NCBI GenBank assembly: GCA_963755395.1
Contig: CAVWJJ010000002.1
Span: 1,550,001-1,614,000 of the forward strand
Direction of reading: 5' to 3'
From: DAHVFK01 sp963755395
Lineage (GTDB): Bacteria; Pseudomonadota; Gammaproteobacteria; Burkholderiales; SG8-39
DNA length: 64,000 nt
Each line of letters begins with the position of its first letter. Position 1 is the stretch's first letter. Shown here piece after piece: positions 53,088 to 61,826 of this stretch. The notes under the pieces are model-generated. The model ran no database searches. It saw only the letters and a program-made list of their open reading frames with translations, and was not told where the DNA came from. The translations under genes and the position numbers were made by a program.

Positions 53088-53824
53088 TGCTGGCGATCAT
53101 CGGTGGCAGCGGACTGTCTCAGTTGGGCAACCTCGAGATAGAGTTGCGCAAGGTGGCGCGTACGCCGTACGGCGAACCGTCGGGTCCGCTGACTTTCGGT
53201 CGCGTAGGCGGTCGCGACGTCGTCTTTCTCGCGCGGCACGGCTACGGCCACACGGTCGCGCCGCACGAAGTCAATTACCGCGCGAACCTGTGGGCGTTGA
53301 AAGAGGAGAGGGTCGCCGGCGTCGTGTCGGTGGCATCCGTGGGCGGCATCCGCAAGGACCTGGTGCCCGGTACGTTGATGCTGCCGGATCAGATAATCGA
53401 TTACACCTGGGGTCGCGGGTCGACTTTCTTCGAGGGCGCAGATGCGCCCGTGACGCACATCGATTTCACGGAACCGTATTCGCCTGGTCTCAGGCAGCGC
53501 ATTCGCGAGGCCGCGCAGTCTTGCCGGGAGCGGGTGGCAGACGGCGGCGTCTACGCCGCAACGCAAGGTCCGCGACTGGAAACAGCGGCGGAAATAAATC
53601 GCATGGAGCGCGACGGCGCGGACGTGGTTGGCATGACGGGAATGCCCGAAGCCGTGCTCGCGCGTGAACTGGGCCTGGAGTACGCGGCCATTGCAGTGGT
53701 CGCCAATTACGCGGCAGGGCGCGGAGATAGCGCGCGGGGGATTTCCCTGGAGCGGATCAACGTGGTGCTGGATGAAGCGATGGGTCGCGTGCGCACTATC
53801 ATCGAGCGCCTGGCGGGCGGATGA
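53087..53824 (+). CDS. S-methyl-5'-thioinosine phosphorylase (MTAP-family)
   Basis: A 245-residue phosphorylase of the MTAP/PNP family: IIGGSGLSQLG (phosphate site), RHGYGHTVAPHEVNYRANL, SVASVGGIRKDLVPG, YAATQGPRLETAAEI and DVVGMTGMPEAVLARELGL. The short length and the GMTGMPEA segment resemble the proteobacterial thioinosine-specific enzyme, which releases hypoxanthine and methylthioribose-1-phosphate, rather than classical MTA phosphorylase. Specificity is inferred. It sits between hpt (TGATG) and def (ATGA overlap). Confidence 0.85.
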   Translation: MLAIIGGSGLSQLGNLEIELRKVARTPYGEPSGPLTFGRVGGRDVVFLARHGYGHTVAPHEVNYRANLWALKEERVAGVVSVASVGGIRKDLVPGTLMLPDQIIDYTWGRGSTFFEGADAPVTHIDFTEPYSPGLRQRIREAAQSCRERVADGGVYAATQGPRLETAAEINRMERDGADVVGMTGMPEAVLARELGLEYAAIAVVANYAAGRGDSARGISLERINVVLDEAMGRVRTIIERLAGG

Positions 53825-54354
53825 TCCGGGAAGTCCTCAAGATGGGCAATGCTTCGCTGCTGGCGGTTGCAGCGCCAGTGGAGCGATTCGCGACCCGTGA
53901 GCTCGACGCGCTGCTGGCCGACATGCGGGACACGATGGCGCACCTAGACGGTGCCGGACTGGCGGCACCTCAGATCGGCGTCGACCTTCGCGTCGTGATC
54001 TTTGGCGTCAAGCGCAATCCGCGCTACCCAGGAGTGGAGGAGGTGCCCGACACCGTCCTGATCAACCCGGTCATCGAGCCGATCTCGTTAGAAATGGAAG
54101 ACGGCTGGGAAGGATGCCTATCGGTGCCGGGCATGCGCGGTCTGGTGCCGCGCTACACCAAGATTCGGTACTCGGGGCGCGACGAGCAGGGTCGGCCCTT
54201 TCGGCGCGTGGCAGAAGGGTTCCACGCGCGCGTGGCGCAGCACGAGTGCGACCACCTGGACGGGATTCTCTATCCTATGCGGATACGGGACCTGAGAATG
54301 TTCGGGTTCGTCGACGCCCTGTTTCCAGGGGAAGAGCCGTCGCCCGAGGAGTAG
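53821..54354 (+). CDS. def: Peptide deformylase
   Basis: A 177-residue metalloenzyme removing the N-formyl group from nascent proteins. All three motifs are present: GAGLAAPQIG (motif 1), EGCLSVPG (motif 2, Cys ligand) and QHECDHLDGILY (motif 3, two His ligands plus Glu). The start ATG overlaps the upstream stop by 4 bases. It converges with glnD with a 7-base gap. Other def copies may exist elsewhere, since this one is not beside fmt. Confidence 0.95.
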   Translation: MIREVLKMGNASLLAVAAPVERFATRELDALLADMRDTMAHLDGAGLAAPQIGVDLRVVIFGVKRNPRYPGVEEVPDTVLINPVIEPISLEMEDGWEGCLSVPGMRGLVPRYTKIRYSGRDEQGRPFRRVAEGFHARVAQHECDHLDGILYPMRIRDLRMFGFVDALFPGEEPSPEE

Positions 54355-54361
54355 GCACAGC

Positions 54362-56938
54362 TCAGACCTGAAGCTCCTTCGCCAGTTCCTGTTCCAGGCG
54401 CAAGACTGTCTTGGGGTCGGCAAGCGCTTCACCGGAAATCAGAAAGACGTCTTCGGCGCGATCGCCAAGCGTATTTATCTTCGCGGTATGCAGGCCGACG
54501 CCGTAGCGGGCCAGAGTGCGCGCCACGCCATAGAGCAGGCCGGGACGATCACTGGCGACGATTGATAGCACCTGGTAGGTCCCGCGCTCGTCCGGACGAA
54601 TATCGACCACGGGCGATACCGGAAAATTTCGCACGCGGCGCGAGAGACGACCGCCTCGCGGCGGGCCGAGCGGCGCATCTGAGTCCAGTTCCTGCGCAAG
54701 CTCGGACTCGACGAGATTGATCATGTCTCGGTAATGCACGCCGTTTCCCTCGCCCATCACGAGAAAGGTGTCGAGCGCGTATCCGTTCCGGGTCGTGTGG
54801 ATCTTGGCCTCGACGATGTTGAAATTGACTTTGTCGAAACAGCCGCAGATCCGAGCGAACAAAGCCGGACGGTCGCGCGTGTAGATCATCACCTGCAGGC
54901 CGTCGTCAAACGGCGCGAGCCGGGCTTTCACCACGGGTCTTTCCGCGTTTACCCGGTAGTGCAGATTGCGAGTCTGCCAAGCGATTTCTTGCGCGTCGTG
55001 GCGCAGGAAGTAGGTCGTATCGAGCTGAGCCCACAGACGGTCCTTGACACTGTCCGAAAGCGCGTAGAGCCTGAGCAGGCGTGTTGCTTCAGCCTGTTTC
55101 TCGGTGAGGGCGGTATCCAGCTGAATCGCTTCGCCAGTGAGAACGCGTCGGGCGGCGCGAAACAGGTCCTCGAGCAACTTGGCCTTCCAGGCGTTCCAGA
55201 CTTTTGGACTAGTGCCACGAATGTCCGCTACCGTCAGCAAATACAGGGCGATCAAGCGGCGCTCGCTCCCGACCCGATCCGCGAAGGCGCGAACGACCTC
55301 CGGGTCGAGGACATCCTGTTTTTGAGCCACCATCGACATCGCCAGATGGTTAGCGACCAGAAAGACGACGAGATCCTCGTCTTCGTTCGCGAGCCCGTGT
55401 CTACGGCAAAAAATCCGTGCGTCGCGCGCACCAAGCTCGGAATGGTCTCCGCCTCTACCTTTCGCCACGTCGTGATACAGCGCGGCGACATATAGCAGCC
55501 AACTGCGCGCAAAGCCGCTCATCAGCTGGCTGCAGAGGGGGAACTCGTGCCCCAGCTCGGGCATAGTGAAGCGGCGCAAGTTTCGCAGCACCATCAGAAT
55601 GTGCTGATCAACGGTGTAAACGTGAAACAAATCATGCTGCATCTGCCCAACCACGTGACCGAATTCCGGCAGGTAGCGCCCCAAAATGCCGTATTGGTTC
55701 ATCCGCCGGAACTCGTGCACGATGCCGCGCGGCTGCTGCAAGATCTGCAGGAACATCAGTCGAGCGACCGGATCGCGCCGAAACCGGGCGTCGATTCGAC
55801 GCCGACCGCGCCACAATGCCCGCAGCGTGGGCGCGGTCATGCCCTGAAGCTCGTGATGCTGCTGCATCAGAAGAAAGCCTTCCAGCACGGCGAGCGGCTC
55901 ACGTTCGAACAATCCTTCGTCACAGGCCTCGAGCAATTCGCCGCGGGCGCGGAAGCGCTCGTTCAGCGGCTGCAATGCCACTTCGGACTTTGGAAAGAGG
56001 CGGGTGCCAAGATTCTGGAGCAGGATCGTGTTGAGCTGAGTAATCGTCTTCGCCGTGCGGTAATAGCGCTGCATCATCACTTCGCTTGCGCGGCGAGTCG
56101 GCGTCGCGGAATCGCCGAGCTGCTCGGCGAGCGCATTCTGAAGATCGAACACGAGCCTGTCTTCCCTCCGTTCCGCGAGGTAGTGCAGGCGAATCCGCAG
56201 GTTCTGCAGCACGGATTCGCAGCGCGATAGTTGTCGCATCTCGTCGTGCTGGATTAAACCGTGAGTCTCGAGATCGCGCCAGTTGTGTCCGATGCCCGCT
56301 GCCCGGGCAATCCATTGAATCACATGCAGATCACGTAGACCGCCCGGCGCCTCTTTCAGGTTTGGCTCAAGTGAATATGGCGTGTCCTGGTGCTTGGCAT
56401 GACGCTGTTCCTGCTCCAGCTTCTTCGCTTTGTAGAACGACGCCGGGTCGAACGCCCGGTGAAGCGCCGTCTCGAGATTTCGGCACAGCGCGCGGCTACC
56501 GGCGAGAAAGCGCGCCTCCAGCAGGGTCGTGCGAACGGTAATGTCGGCATCGGCCGCCTCGAGGCAGGTCTCGATTGTGCGCACGCTGTGACCGGCTTCG
56601 AGCCCGACGTCCCACAGCTGCCCGACGAGCAATTCAAGGCGTGTACGTTCTTCGACAGACGGTTCTCTTGCCAATAGGATCAGAACATCGATGTCCGAGA
56701 ACGGGTACAGTTCTGCGCGGCCATACCCGCCGGTGGCCAGCAGTGCAGCGCCCGCTGCGGGCTGCGATTCGCGCCACAGTGCCTTGATGGTCCGATCGAT
56801 CAGGTTCGAGTGGCCACGCAGTAGAGCGCGTGGCCGCGGTCGCCGAAGATAAGCATCGCGAAGCGCACCGCGCGCAGACTTTAGATCGCTGCGAACCTGC
56901 GCGACGGGCATGCTGGGTCCGGGCTGCACCGCAGCCAT
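54362..56938 (-). CDS. glnD: [Protein-PII] uridylyltransferase / uridylyl-removing enzyme
   Basis: An 858-residue bifunctional nitrogen sensor. Nucleotidyltransferase domain with GGYGRAELYPFSDIDVLIL near residue 70, then GlnE-like helices and an HD domain for uridylyl removal (ALYHDVAKGRGGDHSELGA, about 470-500). Two ACT domains that sense glutamine follow at the C-terminus (TRDRPALFARICGCFDKVNF and SDRPGLLYGVARTLARYGVG). ATG 56938 is used; ATG 56911 is an alternative. It lies 3 bases after map, on the same strand. Confidence 0.96.
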   Translation of the reverse strand: MAAVQPGPSMPVAQVRSDLKSARGALRDAYLRRPRPRALLRGHSNLIDRTIKALWRESQPAAGAALLATGGYGRAELYPFSDIDVLILLAREPSVEERTRLELLVGQLWDVGLEAGHSVRTIETCLEAADADITVRTTLLEARFLAGSRALCRNLETALHRAFDPASFYKAKKLEQEQRHAKHQDTPYSLEPNLKEAPGGLRDLHVIQWIARAAGIGHNWRDLETHGLIQHDEMRQLSRCESVLQNLRIRLHYLAERREDRLVFDLQNALAEQLGDSATPTRRASEVMMQRYYRTAKTITQLNTILLQNLGTRLFPKSEVALQPLNERFRARGELLEACDEGLFEREPLAVLEGFLLMQQHHELQGMTAPTLRALWRGRRRIDARFRRDPVARLMFLQILQQPRGIVHEFRRMNQYGILGRYLPEFGHVVGQMQHDLFHVYTVDQHILMVLRNLRRFTMPELGHEFPLCSQLMSGFARSWLLYVAALYHDVAKGRGGDHSELGARDARIFCRRHGLANEDEDLVVFLVANHLAMSMVAQKQDVLDPEVVRAFADRVGSERRLIALYLLTVADIRGTSPKVWNAWKAKLLEDLFRAARRVLTGEAIQLDTALTEKQAEATRLLRLYALSDSVKDRLWAQLDTTYFLRHDAQEIAWQTRNLHYRVNAERPVVKARLAPFDDGLQVMIYTRDRPALFARICGCFDKVNFNIVEAKIHTTRNGYALDTFLVMGEGNGVHYRDMINLVESELAQELDSDAPLGPPRGGRLSRRVRNFPVSPVVDIRPDERGTYQVLSIVASDRPGLLYGVARTLARYGVGLHTAKINTLGDRAEDVFLISGEALADPKTVLRLEQELAKELQV

Positions 56939-56941
56939 CGT

Positions 56942-57742
56942 CTACGCAGCGAAGGCAGGCGGCGGCGGCGAGTTCGAGGACACCGTCAGCACCTGGTAGC
57001 CCGACTCGGTGACGAGCACGGTGTGTTCCCACTGAGCGGAAAGACTGTGATCCTTGGTGACGATCGTCCAGCCGTCGGCCAACTCGCGGATTGCCGCTTT
57101 TCCGGCATTGATCATCGGCTCGACGGTAAACGTCATTCCGGCCTCGAGAACCAATCCGGTGTCCGGCTTGCCATAGTGCAGGACCTGGGGATCTTCATGG
57201 AAATTGCGTCCGATGCCGTGCCCGCAAAACTCCCGCACGACGGAGAAGCCGTGCTTTTCCGCATTTGTCTGGATTGCCGCACCGACATCGCCCAGGCGCC
57301 CGCCCGGGCGCACTTGCACGATGCCGAGCCACATGCATTCGTACGTGACTTCGACCAGGCGGCGTGCCTGGACGCCCGGCTCGCCGACGCAAAACATGCG
57401 ACTGGAGTCGCCGTGGAAGCCCTCCTTTATGACGGTCACGTCGATATTGAGGATATCCCCGCTCTTCAGCACGCGATCACCGGGAATGCCGTGGCAGACC
57501 TGATGGTTTACAGAAGTGCAGATCGACTTGGGGTAGGGCTTGTAGCCGGGCGGCGCGTAGTTCAGCGGCGCGGGGACCGTATCCTGCACCTTGACCATGT
57601 ATTCATGGCACAGGGCATCGAGTTTGCCCGTCGAGACCCCGGGACGCACGTGAGGCGCGATGAAATCCAGCACTTCGGACGCCAGACGTCCGGCCACCCG
57701 CATCTTTGCGATCTCTTCGGGAGTCTTGCGCGTGACGGCCAT
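56942..57742 (-). CDS. map: Methionine aminopeptidase, type I
   Basis: A 266-residue dimetal enzyme removing the initiator Met. Metal ligands are found in NIDVTVIKEGFHGDSSRMF (two Asp), FCGHGIGRNFHEDPQ (His), FTVEPMIN (Glu) and QWEHTVLVTE (Glu). ATG 57742 (MAVTRKTPEEIAKM) is the conserved start; the open frame to 57790 is not. It is divergent from rpsB, the common arrangement, and glnD follows directly. Confidence 0.96.
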   Translation of the reverse strand: MAVTRKTPEEIAKMRVAGRLASEVLDFIAPHVRPGVSTGKLDALCHEYMVKVQDTVPAPLNYAPPGYKPYPKSICTSVNHQVCHGIPGDRVLKSGDILNIDVTVIKEGFHGDSSRMFCVGEPGVQARRLVEVTYECMWLGIVQVRPGGRLGDVGAAIQTNAEKHGFSVVREFCGHGIGRNFHEDPQVLHYGKPDTGLVLEAGMTFTVEPMINAGKAAIRELADGWTIVTKDHSLSAQWEHTVLVTESGYQVLTVSSNSPPPPAFAA

Positions 57743-57794
57743 GGGATTGGAAAAGGCGACGAGGATACGAGAATCGCTCTCGGGAGGCAATTCT

Positions 57795-57824
57795 GTTGAG
57801 TGCTGAGACCTGATTATGCTAGAA
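57795..57824 (+). promoter_or_regulatory. Extended -10 promoter for the rpsB operon
   Basis: TTGAGT (57795-57800), an 18-base spacer and TAGAAT (57819-57824; five of six), with an extended -10 TG (TGCTAGAAT). It lies in the divergent map-rpsB gap, about 130 bases upstream of the rpsB start, leaving a long structured leader. Confidence 0.65.
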
Positions 57825-57886
57825 TTTTAGGCTAGTTGGGGTCGCGTCTACAAAGCTCGTCCCGGCTAAATTTCCTGCCCGGCTGG

Positions 57887-57945
57887 TTAGGGTGCCCGGC
57901 TTTTGCCGGGTCGACGGTTCGGCCGCGCGGCAGACTTAACCCTAA
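57887..57945 (+). promoter_or_regulatory. Structured rpsB mRNA leader
   Basis: A hairpin CCCGGC-TTTT-GCCGGG (57895-57910) is enclosed by a 7-bp long-range pairing of TTAGGGT (57887-57893) with ACCCTAA (57939-57945). The outer stem ends directly against the rpsB ribosome-binding site AGGAG. Such a fold could be a site for S2 feedback control; the pairing is seen by eye and not computed. Confidence 0.5.
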
Positions 57946-57955
57946 AGGAGCAATA

Positions 57956-58705
57956 GTGTCAGTGACCATGCGTCAAATGCTCGAGGCGGGCGTCCATTTC
58001 GGGCACCAGACTCGATACTGGAATCCGAAGATGGCGCCGTACATCTTCGGTCATCGCAACAAGATCCACATTATCAATCTTGAGACGACCCTGGCAATGT
58101 ACCAGGATGCACTCAAGTACATCCGGCGTCTCGCGGCCAACAAGGGCAATCTGCTATTCGTCGGCACCAAGCGCCAGGCACGCGAGATCATCCGCGAAGA
58201 AGCCATACGCTGCGGCATGCCGTTCGTTGATCACCGCTGGCTTGGCGGAATGCTGACAAATTTCAAGACCGTCAAGCAGTCCATCAAGCGCCTGAGGGAG
58301 ATGGAGCAGATGGCGCAAGACGGCACATTCGAGCGAATGTCCAAGAAGGAAGCACTGGGACTGCAGCGAGAACTGGAAAAGCTGAACCGCTCTCTGGGCG
58401 GAATCAAGGATCTGGCGAGCCTGCCGGACGCGATGTTCGTGATTGACGTGGGCTACCAGAAAGGCGCAATTGCGGAGGCAGTGAAGCTCGGAATCCCGGT
58501 TGTGGGCGTGGTTGATACCAACCATTCGCCGGAAGGCATCGACTACGTCATCCCAGGTAATGACGACTCGAGCCGTGCGATCAGACTGTATGCGCGAGGA
58601 GTGGCTGATGCCGTCCTCGACGGACGTTCTCAATCCGTGGAAGAGATTGTCGAGGCGTCCCACGACGAATTCGTCGAGGTAAACGACGAGGCAAGCGAGG
58701 ATTGA
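57956..58705 (+). CDS. rpsB: 30S ribosomal protein S2
   Basis: A 249-residue ribosomal protein: TMRQMLEAGVHFGHQTRYWN, IFGHRNKIHIINLETTL, LFVGTKRQAREII, DHRWLGGMLTNFKTVKQSI and VVGVVDTNHSPEGIDYVIPG. GTG 57956 follows AAAGGAG by 5 bases and yields the usual start (M)SVTMRQM. Upstream in-frame codons belong to the leader. A strong intrinsic terminator separates it from tsf. Confidence 0.97.
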   Translation: MSVTMRQMLEAGVHFGHQTRYWNPKMAPYIFGHRNKIHIINLETTLAMYQDALKYIRRLAANKGNLLFVGTKRQAREIIREEAIRCGMPFVDHRWLGGMLTNFKTVKQSIKRLREMEQMAQDGTFERMSKKEALGLQRELEKLNRSLGGIKDLASLPDAMFVIDVGYQKGAIAEAVKLGIPVVGVVDTNHSPEGIDYVIPGNDDSSRAIRLYARGVADAVLDGRSQSVEEIVEASHDEFVEVNDEASED

Positions 58706-58727
58706 TGCGGGCGCAGCCCGGGATTTG

Positions 58728-58753
58728 AAAAGGGGGCCGATGGCCCCTTTTTT
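58728..58753 (+). terminator. Intrinsic terminator between rpsB and tsf
   Basis: A GC-rich stem (GGGGCC/GGCCCC, extended by A-T pairs with one bulged G) with a 3-base loop and six T. It lies 23 bases after the rpsB stop, so a fraction of transcripts would end before tsf. Confidence 0.8.
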
Positions 58754-58812
58754 CAACCCATGTGAATCTGACCAAACGGGGCTAGGCAGCCCCTGGCAAG
58801 GAGCAGTGGGCA

Positions 58813-59691
58813 ATGGCAGAGATTTCAGCTGGCCTGGTGAAACAACTTCGGGAAATGACCGGGCTCGGCATGATGGAATGCAAGAAGGCGCTTAGCGAGA
58901 CCGCAGGCGACCTGCAGAAAGCCGAAGAGCTTTTGCGGATCAAGAGCGGTGCCAAGGCGAGCAAAGCGGCCGGGCGAATAGCGGCGGAAGGCATTGTTGC
59001 TGCTTTTCTTTCGCCGGACGCCCGTCTGGGTGCGCTGGTCGAAGTCAACTGCGAAACGGACTTTGTTGCGAAGAATGAGGATTTCTTGTCCTTCGCCAAC
59101 CGCGTGGCTGAGTTGATCGCGAATGCCGATCCGGCAAACGTCGATGCGCTGTCTTCGCTCGATCTCGATGGCATCAAAGTGGAGGAGCGCAGGCAAAGTC
59201 TGGTGCAAAAGATCGGCGAGAACATCTTCATTCGCCGATTCGAACGCATGCAAACCGCGTCGCGCCTCGCGCTTTATTTGCACGGTGCCAAGATCGGTGT
59301 AATCGTCGATTACGAGGGACCGGAACAAGTCGGCAAGGATCTCGCGATGCACGTTGCGTTCGCCAAGCCTGCATATCTCGCCAAGGCTGACGTGCCGGCG
59401 AACGTGGTGGCGCGCGAGCGCGAAATTCTCGCGGCACGGGCCAAGGAGTCGGGCAAGCCGGATGAGATCGTGACCAGGATGGTCGAAGGCGGGGTGAACA
59501 AGTTCCTCGGTGAGATCGCCCTGCTCGGACAACCATTTGTGAAGGACGACAAGCAGACGGTCGAGAAGATGCTGGCCGCCAACAAGGCCAAGGTGCACGG
59601 GTACAGATATATCGTCGTCGGCGAAGGAATCGAAAAGAAGGCGAACGACTTTGCGGCGGAAGTCCAGGCGCAGGCGGGATTGGCGCGTTAG
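58813..59691 (+). CDS. tsf: Translation elongation factor Ts
   Basis: A 292-residue guanine-nucleotide exchange factor for EF-Tu. The N-terminal UBA-like part (LVKQLREMTGLGMMECKKAL) is followed by the TDFVAKNEDF hallmark and two dimerisation subdomains (LYLHGAKIGVIVDYEG, DLAMHVAFAKPAYL, LGQPFVKDDKQTVE). ATG 58813 is the family start. Confidence 0.97.
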   Translation: MAEISAGLVKQLREMTGLGMMECKKALSETAGDLQKAEELLRIKSGAKASKAAGRIAAEGIVAAFLSPDARLGALVEVNCETDFVAKNEDFLSFANRVAELIANADPANVDALSSLDLDGIKVEERRQSLVQKIGENIFIRRFERMQTASRLALYLHGAKIGVIVDYEGPEQVGKDLAMHVAFAKPAYLAKADVPANVVAREREILAARAKESGKPDEIVTRMVEGGVNKFLGEIALLGQPFVKDDKQTVEKMLAANKAKVHGYRYIVVGEGIEKKANDFAAEVQAQAGLAR

Positions 59692-59725
59692 CCGAGCACA
59701 GCCACCGCGCCGGAGATTCGAAGCC

Positions 59726-60439
59726 TTGGAACCCAAGTACAAGCGCATACTGCTCAAGCTTTCCGGCGAAGCCCTGATGGGGAGCGACCCCTACGGCATC
59801 AATCGCCAGACGATTCAAGACATCGTCGCAGAAATCGGGCAGGTCGCGGGCATGGGCGTCGAAATCGGCGTCGTGATCGGCGGCGGCAACATCTTCCGCG
59901 GCGTGGCGCCCGGTGCCTCAGGCATGGATCGCGCCACGGCGGATTACATGGGAATGCTCGCTACCGTCATGAACGCGCTAGCATTGCAGGACGCCATGCG
60001 CCACGCTGGACTGGCGAGCCGTGTTCAATCCGCGCTGCACGTCGAGCAGATTGTTGAGCCCTACATCCGGGGCAAGGCGATTCGCTACCTCGAAGAAGGC
60101 AAGATCGTAATCTTCGCCGCAGGCACCGGAAATCCCTTTTTCACCACTGACACGGCGGCGGCCCTGCGTGGTAGCGAGATGGGCGCGGAAATCGTAATCA
60201 AGGCGACCAAAGTAGATGGCGTGTACACCGCGGATCCGAAGAAGGATGCGGGGGCGAAGCGATATGGCCGGGTCAGCTTCGACGAGGCGATCGCCCGCAA
60301 CCTCAGGGTAATGGATGCGACCGCACTTACACTTTGTCGCGACCAGAAGCTTCCGATCAACGTTTTCAGCATCTTCAAGAAAGGCGCATTGAAGCGAGTG
60401 GTTCTCGGCGATGACGAGGGCACGCTCGTGCACGTGTGA
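59726..60439 (+). CDS. pyrH: UMP kinase
   Basis: A 237-residue hexameric amino-acid-kinase-fold enzyme converting UMP to UDP. Motifs: KRILLKLSGEALMG, GVVIGGGNIFRG, DYMGMLATVMNALALQDA, FAAGTGNPFFTTDTAAALRG and KATKVDGVYTADPKKD. No ATG is usable: TTG 59726 (LEPKYKRILLKLSGE) gives the standard N-terminus, with GGAG about 11 bases upstream. It starts 34 bases after tsf. Confidence 0.95.
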   Translation: MEPKYKRILLKLSGEALMGSDPYGINRQTIQDIVAEIGQVAGMGVEIGVVIGGGNIFRGVAPGASGMDRATADYMGMLATVMNALALQDAMRHAGLASRVQSALHVEQIVEPYIRGKAIRYLEEGKIVIFAAGTGNPFFTTDTAAALRGSEMGAEIVIKATKVDGVYTADPKKDAGAKRYGRVSFDEAIARNLRVMDATALTLCRDQKLPINVFSIFKKGALKRVVLGDDEGTLVHV

Positions 60440-60458
60440 GTCTGCAAAGGAGGCCAAC

Positions 60459-61016
60459 ATGATTCCGGAACTCAAGAAGAGCACCGAGCAGAGGATGGGC
60501 AAGAGCATCGACGCGTTCAAGTCGGATCTTTCGAAGGTGCGGACCGGACGCGCGCACACCGGAATCCTGGATCACGTCATGATCGATTATTACGGTACGC
60601 CAACACCCTTGAACCAGGTGGCAAAGGTTACCCTACTCGATGCCCGCACCATCGGGGTCTCGCCGTTCGAGAAGAAGATGGTGCAAGCAGTCGAAAAGGC
60701 GATTCGGGAATCCGATCTAGGACTCAACCCCGCTGCCATGGGCGAGACGATCCGGGTTCCCATGCCTGCGCTCACCGAGGAGCGGCGCAAGGAACTCATC
60801 AAGGTGGTGCGCCATGAGGCGGAGAATGCCAAGGTCGCGGTTCGCAACTTGCGACGCGACGCGAATCACGCACTCAAGGAAGCGCTGAAGAAGAAAGAAG
60901 TGTCGGAAAACGACGAACGCCGCGCTCAGGACGAAGTGCAGAAGCTTACCGACCGTCATGTCGCGGAGATCGATGCCCTCCTGCAACAGAAGGAAAGCGA
61001 ACTGATGGCGGTATGA
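60459..61016 (+). CDS. frr: Ribosome recycling factor
   Basis: A 185-residue two-domain protein that with EF-G splits post-termination ribosomes. Typical segments: STEQRMGKSIDAFKSDLSKV, RTGRAHTGILDHV, DYYGTPTPLNQVA, VPMPALTEERRKEL and RRDANHALKEALKKKEVSEN. ATG 60459 follows AAGGAGG; the earlier open frame overlaps pyrH and is not used. Confidence 0.97.
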   Translation: MIPELKKSTEQRMGKSIDAFKSDLSKVRTGRAHTGILDHVMIDYYGTPTPLNQVAKVTLLDARTIGVSPFEKKMVQAVEKAIRESDLGLNPAAMGETIRVPMPALTEERRKELIKVVRHEAENAKVAVRNLRRDANHALKEALKKKEVSENDERRAQDEVQKLTDRHVAEIDALLQQKESELMAV

Positions 61017-61023
61017 GGCTGCG

Positions 61024-61821
61024 ATGAGCAAACACGCGAGTTCGACCCGGGAAATTCCGGTCCACGGCGATCTGCCGCGACACATCGCCATCATCATGGA
61101 CGGAAACGGTCGTTGGGCCAGGCAGCGCCATCTGCCGCGATTCGCGGGACACAAGCGCGGCGTCGAGTCGGTGCGAGCAGTGGTCAAAGCTTGCGCTCAG
61201 CTCGGAGTGGAATACCTTACCCTGTTTGCCTTCAGCTCCGAGAATTGGCGGCGCCCCCCGGACGAGGTGGCGTTGCTGATGCAGCTGTTCCATGGTGCGC
61301 TGAGTAACGAGGTGGACAAGCTGCACCGCAATGGCATCCGTTTGAAACTGGTCGGCGAAACGCAGCGATTCGATCCAAAGATTCGCGTCTTGATCGAACG
61401 CGGCGAGGTGCTGACGGCGAACAATACGGGCTTGACGCTGACCATCGCAGCGAATTACGGCGGCCGATGGGATATTCTCCAGGCCCTGTCGAAGCTACTG
61501 CGCGAGCATCCAGATGTCGGGTTGGCCCCGATACAGGAGGAGGCAGTCGCACCGTATCTGGCGATGAGCTATGCGCCGGAGCCCGACCTGTTCATTCGTA
61601 CCGGTGGAGAGCAGAGAGTAAGTAACTTCCTCCTGTGGCAGCTGGCTTACACGGAGCTGTATTTCACCGATACCCTTTGGCCGGACTTCGATGCGAACGC
61701 GCTGCAGGCCGCGATCGAATCATATCGACGGCGTGAGCGTCGCTACGGTCGCACCAGTGAGCAACTTGGCGAGGGGGGTGCCGCTTCCGGGTCGGAGCCA
61801 GCCACCGGAGCGGCGGCCTAA
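61024..61821 (+). CDS. uppS: Undecaprenyl diphosphate synthase
   Basis: A 265-residue cis-prenyltransferase making the C55 carrier lipid. HIAIIMDGNGRWARQRHLPR contains the essential Asp and Asn; FAGHKRGVESVRAVV, LFAFSSENWRRP and DLFIRTGGEQRVSNFLLWQ complete the site. The C-terminal 25 residues are Gly/Ala/Ser-rich and probably disordered. The gene starts 7 bases after frr, and cdsA follows 5 bases later. Confidence 0.96.
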   Translation: MSKHASSTREIPVHGDLPRHIAIIMDGNGRWARQRHLPRFAGHKRGVESVRAVVKACAQLGVEYLTLFAFSSENWRRPPDEVALLMQLFHGALSNEVDKLHRNGIRLKLVGETQRFDPKIRVLIERGEVLTANNTGLTLTIAANYGGRWDILQALSKLLREHPDVGLAPIQEEAVAPYLAMSYAPEPDLFIRTGGEQRVSNFLLWQLAYTELYFTDTLWPDFDANALQAAIESYRRRERRYGRTSEQLGEGGAASGSEPATGAAA

Positions 61822-61826
61822 GCGGT

